A DNA stretch of 64,000 nucleotides from assembly GCA_900759715.1 (NCBI GenBank), contig CAAEXF010000131.1, positions 113,099 to 177,098 on the forward strand, in the 5' to 3' direction. This document shows, in pieces, positions 42,276 to 50,176 of the stretch. The DNA is from Clostridium_AM sp900759715. Lineage in GTDB: Bacteria > Bacillota > Clostridia > Clostridiales > Clostridiaceae. A program made the position numbers and the translations under genes. A model generated the notes under the pieces. That model saw only the letters and a program-made list of their open reading frames with translations. It searched no databases and was not told the origin of the DNA. Numbering within the stretch: position 1 is the first letter of the stretch; every line of letters begins with the position of its first letter.

Positions 42276-43100
42276 TTAATCCTTTTTATCTTTCTTCTTT
42301 ACTGGCACCTGAATCTCTGTAAGCCAGTCTTCCACCTTATCTTTGTTCCATATTCCATCGATGTATGATTCTCTTGGATTGTCTATAGTTTCATATTCAT
42401 TTTCCTCAATCCATTTAAAAACATATGAGTAAGCATTCCTAAGATTATCATAAGAACCTTTATGGAGTACGCATACAGCTGTTGGTATACTCTCTAAGAT
42501 TTTAAACTTTAAAATATCTGTATCTTCCTTTAGTTCTGTTACAGCTTCACATATTTCCGCGTCAATATCTTTTTCTTTGTATTCACCATCATGGTAAATA
42601 TTAAAGCAATAGGCTGGAGCAGCACATACACATTTTAACCTCTCCATTTCCTTTGCCATTACATTTGGACACAATTCAAAAAGTGCATGATAGCTTGGTA
42701 TTACCTGTCTCATGGAAGCCACTATAACCTTAGGCAATTCTTTTATAATTGGACTATACATAGAACATTCCTCTCCTCTCATACTATTAAGATAACTACG
42801 AATTTGTAAAAGCTTTGCTTTCTCATCGTCGATATTCTTTAAAATATCCTGCTCCTTCAATTTTAAGAATATATCTATTGCTGCCGGATTATTAATTACT
42901 TCTTTTATTTGACTTAAAGACAGTCCCATTTGCTTTAATGTTAGTATTTTATGAAGTCTTGGTAACTGCTGTGAGGTATAGTACCTATAGCCTGTAAAAT
43001 TATCAACGTGTTCTGGCTTTAATAATCCTATCTCATCATAGTGTCTTAATGTCTTTGTAGTAATCTTATTAATTTTTGAAAAAACTCCTATTGAAAACAT
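42276..43100 (-). CDS. MerR-family regulator with GyrI-like effector domain (BmrR type)
   Basis: A 274-residue protein. The N-terminal MerR winged helix (FSKINKITTKTLRHYDEIGL, NFTGYRYYTSQQLPRLHKIL) is followed by a coiled coil (about 80-110) and a GyrI-like/SOUL-type ligand domain (about 120-265). This architecture is typical of BmrR-like sensors of bulky hydrophobic compounds. The ATG at 43100 follows AGGTG by about six bases. No drug-efflux gene is adjacent. Confidence 0.92.
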   Translation of the reverse strand: MFSIGVFSKINKITTKTLRHYDEIGLLKPEHVDNFTGYRYYTSQQLPRLHKILTLKQMGLSLSQIKEVINNPAAIDIFLKLKEQDILKNIDDEKAKLLQIRSYLNSMRGEECSMYSPIIKELPKVIVASMRQVIPSYHALFELCPNVMAKEMERLKCVCAAPAYCFNIYHDGEYKEKDIDAEICEAVTELKEDTDILKFKILESIPTAVCVLHKGSYDNLRNAYSYVFKWIEENEYETIDNPRESYIDGIWNKDKVEDWLTEIQVPVKKKDKKD

Positions 43101-43211
43101 CAACATCACCTGCGCATTTGATTTGATGTTTTAAGTATAATCCTTTACCTAAGGTAAAAGTCAATATAAGGTAACACAAATAATATTTCAACATTTCAAT
43201 ATCTCAATATT

Positions 43212-44036
43212 TTAATCATTTATCCTCGTAAAGTGAACAAGAGTTTCTGCGTTTGCGGCTATCTCCTCTGTAGCTGTTGTAATTTCTTTAAATTTTACAG
43301 ATTGACTATCTGCTATCTCTAAAATACTATCTATTTGTTTCTTAATAAATTCTATAGATTTTTTCATTTCACTTAATTCTCTGTATACGCTCTCACTAGA
43401 TTCTTTACTGGTTAGAGAAAGTTTTCTCATTTCTGATGCTACAATAGAAAATCCTCTTCCATGCTCACCAGCCCTTGCAGCTTCAATTGCAGCATTTAAG
43501 GCTAATAAATTAGTTTGTTGTGCTACATTTTTAATCATGTTTATTATTTTATCTGAATCTGCAATCTTTTTTTCTGTAGCCTTGGCAGATTCGTCTATAT
43601 TATTAATCATACTAGTTAGTTTTTCAATATCCACAGAGGCTTCATTAATGCTTGCACTTGTTTCCTCAATAGCACTAAACATACTTTCTGATGATTCACT
43701 TATTTTAACTTCATTTTCAATATTTATTGCATAACCTACTGCTCCTATAACAGTTCCTTTTTCATCTCTTATAGGATAAGTAACACCTTTAAATGGGAAT
43801 CCATAAACTTCCTTTGGTACTATTGAAGATATTATTTTATTTTCCCTCATAGTCTGTTTCAAAGGATCGTTATCTGGTATTGGATCTCCAATTTTTATGT
43901 TTACTCTCATTTTATCACCAGGATAGTAGCCTAAAAACTTTTCAGTATCAGTTACTGAAGTCATTATATCTTCCTGAATTATTTCTTTTAAATGTGGTAA
44001 CACATCAATAAAGGATTCTAAAATTTTTTCTTTCAT
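43212..44036 (-). CDS. Soluble methyl-accepting chemotaxis-like protein
   Basis: A 274-residue protein without membrane segments. Residues about 1-115 form a PAS/Cache-like sensor (YPIRDEKGTVIGAVGYAINI). Residues about 120-274 are a shortened MCP signalling domain with the tip motif NLLALNAAIEAARAGEHGRG. The coiled-coil arms on both sides of the tip are short. Such small soluble transducers are frequent in clostridia and may join chemoreceptor arrays or regulate other pathways. It is monocistronic. Confidence 0.9.
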   Translation of the reverse strand: MKEKILESFIDVLPHLKEIIQEDIMTSVTDTEKFLGYYPGDKMRVNIKIGDPIPDNDPLKQTMRENKIISSIVPKEVYGFPFKGVTYPIRDEKGTVIGAVGYAINIENEVKISESSESMFSAIEETSASINEASVDIEKLTSMINNIDESAKATEKKIADSDKIINMIKNVAQQTNLLALNAAIEAARAGEHGRGFSIVASEMRKLSLTSKESSESVYRELSEMKKSIEFIKKQIDSILEIADSQSVKFKEITTATEEIAANAETLVHFTRIND

Positions 44037-44178
44037 AACTCATCGCCCCTTTTTTTCTACTAACTAGCTTAATTATATACTTAATTAATAAAGAACAACA
44101 TAGTTCTACATTTAATACTATAATGTTATCGCATCTAAATATCAATTATTTAGTATATAATTATAATTTAAATTATTT

Positions 44179-44214
44179 AAAAGGAGAATCCAAACAAGTT
44201 GGAATTCTCCTTTT
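44179..44214 (-). terminator. Terminator after carB
   Basis: AAAAGGAGAATTCC pairs with GGATTCTCCTTTT around a short loop, ending five bases from the carB stop. It is similar in sequence to the terminator at 42167. Confidence 0.85.
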
Positions 44215-44218
44215 CTTT

Positions 44219-47200
44219 CTAGTTAGCTAGATCAAATACATCTAGCTCTTCATCTTTTATTCCTTTAATTCTAACATCTACCATAGCCTTGAAGGTATCT
44301 AAAGCTGTTATAACTCCTATATTTCTTTCAATAGCTGCCCTTCTTATATGGAAGCCATCTCTCTTTGAATCGTTACCTTTAGTTGGAGTGTTAACTACTA
44401 AATCTACTTCTCCATTTTTAATTGCATCTATTATATTAGGATGCTCTTCACTAAGCTTTCTAACTTCTCTTACTTCTACATCAGCATCTCTTAAAAGCTG
44501 TGCTGTTTTTGAAGTTGCTGCAAACTTGAACCCTAGCTTATGAAGCTCTTTTGCTATTGGCAAGAACTCTTGCTTATCGTGATCATTTATTGTAGCAAGT
44601 ATAGTTGATCCTGCTTTGTTAGTGAACATGTTAGCTGCTACAAATCCTTTATATAAAGCTTCTTCTATTGTCTTTCCAACTCCTAAAACCTCTCCTGTAG
44701 ACTTCATTTCAGGTCCTAGTGAAACTTCAACCTTTGGAAGCTTTTGAGTGGAGAATACAGGTACCTTTACAGATACTAATTCCGGTTCTTTGTATATATC
44801 TACACCATAACCTAAATCTCTTAATTTCTCCCCAAGCATAACTCTAGTTGCTATATCTACTATAGGTACCTTACTTACCTTGCTTATATATGGTACAGTT
44901 CTTGATGCTCTTGGGTTAACTTCTATAACATAAAGCTCCCCTTTAAACTCTATGAACTGAATGTTTATCATTCCTTTTATTCCTATTCCTAAAGCAAGCT
45001 TTTTAGTAACCTCTAGTATTTTTTCTTTTATATTAGAGCATATATTTTGACTTGGATACATAGTTATACTGTCTCCTGAGTGTACCCCTGCTCTCTCAAG
45101 ATGTTCCATTATTCCTGGTATCAGTATATCTTCTCCATCGGATATAGCATCTACTTCTATTTCTCTACCCATAAGATACTTGTCTATTAGTATTGGATTC
45201 TTCTTATCCTTTTGGAAGGCGTTTGATAGATAGTATATAAGCTCATTTTCATCGTAGGTTATTTCCATACCCTGGCCCCCAATTACGTAGGAAGGTCTTA
45301 CAAGTACTGGGAATCCTAACTTTCTAGCCTCTTCTAAGCCCTCTTCTACACTCCAGATTCCCTTTCCTTTAGGTCTTGATATTCCTAGTTTCTCAAGCAG
45401 AGCATCAAACTTTTCTCTATCTTCTGCCATATCTATCTGATCTGCAGTAGTTCCAAGGGTAGGTATATTCTTTTCCTTTAAGAACTCAGCAAGTTTAATA
45501 GCTGTTTGTCCCCCGAACTGAAGAATTACACCATTAGGTTTTTCTTTTTCTATTATATTTAATACATCTTCTTCTGTAAGAGGCTCAAAATATAATTTAT
45601 CTGATATATTAAAGTCGGTACTTACTGTTTCAGGATTATTATTTACTATTATTGTTTCTATTCCTAATTTTCTAAGAGCTATTACACAGTGTACTGAAGC
45701 ATAGTCAAACTCTATACCTTGACCTATTCTAATTGGGCCCGATCCTATAACTATAACTTTCTTCTTATCTGAAACCTCTACTTCATCGTAAGTTTCATAA
45801 GTTGAGTAGTAATATGGTGAAAGGGCTTCAAACTCTCCTCCACAGGTATCAACCATTTTGTATACTGGAGTTATTCCCCATATAGTTCTAAGTCTATATA
45901 CATCTTCTGGACAAACTCTTAGCATATCTGCTATTCCTTTATCGGAGAAACCTTTTCTCTTTAATTTATATAGCCATTCTTTGTCTAAATCACCTATTTT
46001 ACTAAGTCTTAATCTCTGCTCTTCTTCCACAATCCATTTAAACTTCTCAATGAAGAATTTATCTATTCCTGTTATTTCTGCAACCTTATCTATTCTATAA
46101 TCACGTCTTAGCATTTCAGCTAGGGCAAATATTCTTTCATCATCTGGAGTGATTACTCTTTCTTTTAATTCTGCCATACTTAATTCTCTGAACTTTTTAT
46201 GCTCTAGTGAGTATTTTCCTATTTCTAAAGATCTTATTCCCTTTAAGAAAGCAGCCTCAAAGTTGCTTCCTATGGACATTATCTCTCCTGTTGCCATCAT
46301 TTTAGTTCCTAAAGCTCTGTCTGCTCCATGGAATTTATCAAAAGGCCATTTTGGAATTTTAACTACTACATAGTCTAGTGATGGTTCAAAACATGCATAG
46401 GTCTTTTGCGTAACTGCATTTTTAATTTCATCTAATCCATAACCTAGTGCAATTTTTGCAGCCAATTTAGCTATTGGATATCCTGTAGCCTTTGATGCTA
46501 GCGCAGAGGAACGGCTTACTCTTGGATTTATTTCTATTACTGCATACTCGAAGGAATGTGGATTTAGTGCAAACTGTACATTACATCCTCCCTCTATTCC
46601 TACAGCATTTATTATATCTATTGATGCACTTCTAAGCATCTGATATTCCTTATCTGATAAGGTTTGGCTTGGCGCTACAACTATACTATCTCCTGTGTGA
46701 ATACCTACTGGATCTATATTCTCCATATTACATACAGTGATACAGTTTCCAAAGCTGTCTCTCATTACTTCATACTCAATTTCTTTCCATCCCTTAACAC
46801 TCTTTTCAAGAAGTACTTGACCTATAGTACTTAATTGAAGTCCTAGTGCTAAAGTCTGCTCTAATTCTTCTTCGTCGTTAGCAATTCCACCACCAGTTCC
46901 CCCTAAGGTATAAGCTGGTCTAACTATAACTGGATAACCTATTTTATTTGCAAAGGCTTTTCCACTTTCCATATCAGTGATTATTTCACTTTGTATAACA
47001 GGTTGGTTTATTCTATTCATCATATTTCTGAAAAGCTCTCTATCTTCTCCTTCTTTTATGGATCCAATAGATGTGCCTATAACTCTTACATTATACTTTT
47101 CTAGTATTCCCTTATCATAAAGCTCTACAGCCAAGTTTAATCCTGTCTGTCCTCCCATTCCTGCAAGAAGGCTGTCTGGCCTTTCCTTTGCTATAACTTT

Positions 47201-47425
47201 TTCTACAAATTCTACTGTTAAAGGTTCTAGGTAAATCTTATCTGCTACTTCTTTATCTGTCATTATTGTAGCTGGATTGCTGTTTATAAGTACAACCTCT
47301 ACTCCCTCTTCCTTTAACGCTTGGCAAGCTTGCGTTCCAGAGTAATCAAACTCCGCTGCCTGACCTATAACTATTGGACCTGATCCTATAACTAAAACTT
47401 TCTTTATATCTCTATTTAATGGCAT
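44219..47425 (-). CDS. carB: Carbamoyl-phosphate synthase large chain
   Basis: A 1068-residue enzyme making carbamoyl phosphate from bicarbonate, ATP and CarA-derived ammonia for pyrimidine and arginine synthesis. It consists of two homologous ATP-grasp halves (VLVIGSGPIVIGQAAEFDYS at the start and VIVIGSGPIRIGQGIEFDYA near residue 557) and a C-terminal allosteric MGS-like domain (DLVVNTPTKGNDSKRDGFHI). The ATG at 47425 follows GGAGGTAG. It is the second gene of the carAB operon, separated from carA by an inserted inverted-repeat element. Confidence 0.97.
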   Translation of the reverse strand: MPLNRDIKKVLVIGSGPIVIGQAAEFDYSGTQACQALKEEGVEVVLINSNPATIMTDKEVADKIYLEPLTVEFVEKVIAKERPDSLLAGMGGQTGLNLAVELYDKGILEKYNVRVIGTSIGSIKEGEDRELFRNMMNRINQPVIQSEIITDMESGKAFANKIGYPVIVRPAYTLGGTGGGIANDEEELEQTLALGLQLSTIGQVLLEKSVKGWKEIEYEVMRDSFGNCITVCNMENIDPVGIHTGDSIVVAPSQTLSDKEYQMLRSASIDIINAVGIEGGCNVQFALNPHSFEYAVIEINPRVSRSSALASKATGYPIAKLAAKIALGYGLDEIKNAVTQKTYACFEPSLDYVVVKIPKWPFDKFHGADRALGTKMMATGEIMSIGSNFEAAFLKGIRSLEIGKYSLEHKKFRELSMAELKERVITPDDERIFALAEMLRRDYRIDKVAEITGIDKFFIEKFKWIVEEEQRLRLSKIGDLDKEWLYKLKRKGFSDKGIADMLRVCPEDVYRLRTIWGITPVYKMVDTCGGEFEALSPYYYSTYETYDEVEVSDKKKVIVIGSGPIRIGQGIEFDYASVHCVIALRKLGIETIIVNNNPETVSTDFNISDKLYFEPLTEEDVLNIIEKEKPNGVILQFGGQTAIKLAEFLKEKNIPTLGTTADQIDMAEDREKFDALLEKLGISRPKGKGIWSVEEGLEEARKLGFPVLVRPSYVIGGQGMEITYDENELIYYLSNAFQKDKKNPILIDKYLMGREIEVDAISDGEDILIPGIMEHLERAGVHSGDSITMYPSQNICSNIKEKILEVTKKLALGIGIKGMINIQFIEFKGELYVIEVNPRASRTVPYISKVSKVPIVDIATRVMLGEKLRDLGYGVDIYKEPELVSVKVPVFSTQKLPKVEVSLGPEMKSTGEVLGVGKTIEEALYKGFVAANMFTNKAGSTILATINDHDKQEFLPIAKELHKLGFKFAATSKTAQLLRDADVEVREVRKLSEEHPNIIDAIKNGEVDLVVNTPTKGNDSKRDGFHIRRAAIERNIGVITALDTFKAMVDVRIKGIKDEELDVFDLAN

Positions 47426-47464
47426 TCTAACTACCTCCTGAATTTTAAATTTATAGCAACTTGT

Positions 47465-47713
47465 AAAAATTTTGCGACGCAAAATTTTTATTAGAGGACA
47501 ATTGACAATTGACAGAGGACAGTGAAGGAGGATTTTTCTCCGTTACACTACGAAAAATCTTTAAATTTATAATAAGTTAGCGATGTTTTGCTTTAGCAAA
47601 ACAAGCCTAAAAAAATAAATTAATTTTTTGACGTAAGGAAGAAAACTCACCTTCACTGTCAATTGTCCTCTGTCAACTGTCCTCTAAAAAATAATACTTC
47701 GTATTATTTTTAT
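47465..47713. repeat. MITE-like inverted-repeat element between carA and carB
   Basis: Terminal inverted repeats rich in GAGGACAATTGACA / TGTCAATTGTCCTC span 47493-47685. On the left they read AGAGGACAATTGACAATTGA; on the right, inverted, AGAGGACAGTTGACAGAGGA. Both continue to CAGTGAAGG. A small hairpin TTTTGCTTTAGCAAAA sits in the centre. Outside lie two more palindromes, AAAAATTTTGC-gac-GCAAAATTTTT (47465-47489) and AAAAATAATAC-ttc-GTATTATTTTT (47687-47713, overlapping the carA end). No transposase is present. It resembles a non-autonomous element that the operon must be transcribed through. Confidence 0.8.
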
Positions 47714-48759
47714 TCTGCGTACTCCATAAATCTATCAAATATATAATCGCTGTCCTTTGGGCCTGGACATGCTTCTGGATGGAACTGCACTGAGAAAATA
47801 GGTAAACTATTGTGCTTCATTCCCTCTATAGTTTCATCATTCACACTTACATGTGTTACCTTCATATTCTCTGGCAGAATATTCACGTAATATCCATGGT
47901 TTTGGGAAGTTATATGAACTCTATTTGCTTCCAAATCTTTAACAGGGTGATTACATCCTCTATGTCCAAACTTAAGCTTTGCTGTTTTTCCTCCAAGACT
48001 TAAAGCTAAAAGTTGATGTCCTAAGCATATTCCTACGATAGGTTTTTTACCTATTAGCTTCTTTATATTTTCTATAACATCCGTTAAATCTTCTGGGTCT
48101 CCGGGACCATTAGATAAGAATATTAAATCTGGATTTACATTTAAAACATCTTCAGCCTTTGCATCCGCTGGAAAAACTGTTACTTTACATTTTCTATTTA
48201 AGAAGGATCTAACTATATTCTGCTTTATGCCAAAGTCCATAATAGCAACGTGTTTTCCACTTCCTTCTACTACATACTTTTCTTTAACAGTTACCTTTTG
48301 TACCGCTTCTCTATTAGAGAAGGCTTCTATCTTATTCTTAACTTCTTCATGAGAAACATCTTCTAAAGTTATTATTCCTTTCATAGTTCCATTGTTTCTC
48401 AATATTTTAGTTAAAGCTCTTGTATCTATTCCTTCTAATCCTATAACCTTATTTTGTTTTAGGTAATCTTCTAATTCTAATTCAGATCTAAAGTTACTTG
48501 ACGCACTGCATTTTTCTCTGACAATGAATCCTTTAACCTTAGGAGACTTTGATTCCATATCATCTAAGTTTATGCCATAGTTTCCTATAAGTGGATAAGT
48601 CATTGTGACAATCTGACCATAGTAGGATGGGTCTGTAAGAATCTCTTGATACCCTGTCATTCCAGTATTGAATACAACCTCTCCAACACTATCCTTTAGG
48701 TAGCCAAATGCATTTCCTTGAAATGTTATTCCATTTTCTAATATAAGTTTTGCTTTCAT
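47710..48759 (-). CDS. carA: Carbamoyl-phosphate synthase small chain
   Basis: A 349-residue glutamine amidotransferase subunit. The N-terminal CPSase domain has GEVVFNTGMTGYQEILTDPS. The C-terminal class I amidotransferase has the catalytic Cys in IVGICLGHQLLALSLG and the His/Glu pair in FSVQFHPEACPGP. It supplies ammonia to CarB. It is the first gene of the operon behind a PyrR-type attenuator. Its last codons overlap one arm of a palindrome at the edge of the inserted repeat, so the 3' end may have been altered by the insertion. Confidence 0.97.
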   Translation of the reverse strand: MKAKLILENGITFQGNAFGYLKDSVGEVVFNTGMTGYQEILTDPSYYGQIVTMTYPLIGNYGINLDDMESKSPKVKGFIVREKCSASSNFRSELELEDYLKQNKVIGLEGIDTRALTKILRNNGTMKGIITLEDVSHEEVKNKIEAFSNREAVQKVTVKEKYVVEGSGKHVAIMDFGIKQNIVRSFLNRKCKVTVFPADAKAEDVLNVNPDLIFLSNGPGDPEDLTDVIENIKKLIGKKPIVGICLGHQLLALSLGGKTAKLKFGHRGCNHPVKDLEANRVHITSQNHGYYVNILPENMKVTHVSVNDETIEGMKHNSLPIFSVQFHPEACPGPKDSDYIFDRFMEYAE

Positions 48760-48827
48760 AAATAGACCTCCTCAATTTGCTATAGTAAAAATACACTTTT
48801 TGTTGAAGGCCTTTCTTTATTCAAAAG

Positions 48828-48963
48828 AAACGGGTAATAAGAAGATTAAATTTTAAAAATTAATCTTCCCATTACCCGTTATAGTTATAGTATTCACCTT
48901 TTTTTTCACACAACAAAAAAATATCATCATAATTATACCTCTTCCTGGCCTCACAGGACCAAA
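48828..48963 (-). promoter_or_regulatory. PyrR-type attenuator leader of carAB
   Basis: The RNA holds the PyrR binding-loop consensus: UUUGGUCCUGUGAGGCCAGG at 48938-48963, matching RUCCNGNGAGGYY. About 60 bases later comes a strong terminator, AACGGGTAAT-GGAAGATTAA pairing with TTAATCTTC-ATTACCCGTT and followed by TCTTTT (48828-48880). In the known mechanism, PyrR with UMP binds the loop and favours the terminator. pyrR itself is not in the window. Confidence 0.88.
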
Positions 48964-49097
48964 TTAAAGTGTATTTTTTACTTTATTTTCACAGCTAATT
49001 TTAATTCATATTTTCAAAACTGTCAAGAGCTGATATTGCACCTTGATTTTAAATATTATTCATTATGGTAGCTTAATTGTACTTACACTTTCTATAT

Positions 49098-49301
49098 TTA
49101 CTTATTACTTCTCCTATTTTCATTATCCTCACTTTCTCTTTTAATATTTAAAAGTTTATTGTACTCATTCAAATACTTGTCCAATTCTTGACTAAGTGAA
49201 ACTAACTCTCCATCCGTTAAAAATTCTTTTTCCTGAATCAGTTGACATATTAAACTTCTCAATTCTTCTATCTTTGATAATATTTCTTCCATGATTAGCA
49301 T
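49098..49301 (-). CDS. Spo0E-family aspartyl-phosphate phosphatase
   Basis: A 67-residue Spo0E-like protein with the signature SQELDKYLNEYNKLL and two predicted helices. Such proteins dephosphorylate Spo0A~P and delay sporulation. The ATG at 49301 follows GTGAGGG by five bases; the frame also opens at a GTG at 49313 that is part of that site. It is monocistronic and supports a spore-forming host. Confidence 0.88.
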   Translation of the reverse strand: MLIMEEILSKIEELRSLICQLIQEKEFLTDGELVSLSQELDKYLNEYNKLLNIKRESEDNENRRSNK

Positions 49302-49381
49302 TATGTCCCTCACTTTCTAGTAAATACATTAGATGTACGATTATTACGCTAAATTTAGGGGGGTACTAAAAATAAAAATAT

Positions 49382-49413
49382 AAAAAAGCCGGAAATCTAG
49401 TTCCAGCTTTTTT
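49382..49413 (-). terminator. Terminator after SOD-family gene
   Basis: AAAAAAGC-GGAA pairs with TTCC-GCTTTTTT around a six-base loop, eleven bases beyond the stop; it is bidirectional in form. Confidence 0.9.
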
Positions 49414-49423
49414 ATATTTTTAG

Positions 49424-49918
49424 TTAGAAATACATACGAGGCATTGGTTGAGGAACATTTTGATAGACTCTAATTGCTCCACATGCAATACGTTTACCAG
49501 ATGCACCTGCTGGCTGTGTACGATAATCATCAGGACTCTCATGTATTATTACTGTTTTACCTATTATGTCTCTAACTCTAAACTTGTCTGTAAAAAATGT
49601 CATTCTAGCATATCCATTATTAGAAAAAAGTACTGGAAAATCTCCAGCATGGTTCCCATGAGGTTGTTTTGTAGGATTCCAGTGTTCTCCAGCAGAAGCA
49701 AATGGATTCTTAGGGTCTCCTATATTGCAGCTTCCACCTTCATGTATATGGAATCCATGAGGACCAACCTGTGGCGTTCTAGCTGTACCTGGTCTATATT
49801 TAGGAAGTCCCCTTACTTCTACCTGCACTTCTACACCACCTGGAACATCTCTAAAATATACAACCCCATTAAGGTTTGGAGCCAAATTCCCTCCTCGTAT
49901 TTGAGCTACGGCAATCAT
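49424..49918 (-). CDS. Cu/Zn superoxide dismutase family protein
   Basis: A 164-residue protein of the Cu/Zn-SOD fold. The expected metal ligands are present: His in GPHGFHIHEGGSC, His and Asp in GEHWNPTKQPHGNHAGDFP, and His in VIIHESPDDY. The cysteine pair (GGSCNIG and RIACGAIRV) could form the family disulphide. No signal peptide or lipobox is visible, unlike most bacterial Cu/Zn-SODs, so it may be cytoplasmic or spore-associated. The Pro/Gly-rich tail is unusual. It is flanked by its own ribosome site (GGAGG) and terminator. Confidence 0.9.
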   Translation of the reverse strand: MIAVAQIRGGNLAPNLNGVVYFRDVPGGVEVQVEVRGLPKYRPGTARTPQVGPHGFHIHEGGSCNIGDPKNPFASAGEHWNPTKQPHGNHAGDFPVLFSNNGYARMTFFTDKFRVRDIIGKTVIIHESPDDYRTQPAGASGKRIACGAIRVYQNVPQPMPRMYF

Positions 49919-50132
49919 ATTTTACCTCCAGTTTTTAATCCGTTATCATTATATGCAGTAGCCACTAATATGGTTCCACTGGAACTTGCTTATTTCTATA
50001 CTGATAGAACTTTTGCAGCGTAATTATGGCACAATAAAACTATTTCTAGTAAAATAACGAATCAAGCACAATACATGGAAGTTTATTAAAAAAGAAGTTA
50101 ACCCATGGAGTAAATTTTGGTCTCCTAATATA

Positions 50133-50163
50133 AACAGGCTGATAGTATATCTACCAGCCTGTT
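50133..50163 (-). terminator. Terminator after penicillin-binding protein gene
   Basis: AACAGGCTG pairs with CAGCCTGTT around a 13-base loop, 14 bases past the stop. The minus strand then reads TATATTAGG, so the U-run is weak. Confidence 0.7.
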
Positions 50164-50176
50164 GTTATATGTCTCA

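Noticed and set aside
48760..48963. T-box leader before carA
   Set aside because: No T-box sequence is seen; the leader matches the PyrR loop plus terminator instead.
49448..50023. 191-residue plus-strand ORF
   Set aside because: It is antisense to the Cu/Zn-SOD gene, has Cys/Ser/Tyr-rich composition typical of a shadow frame and no ribosome site.
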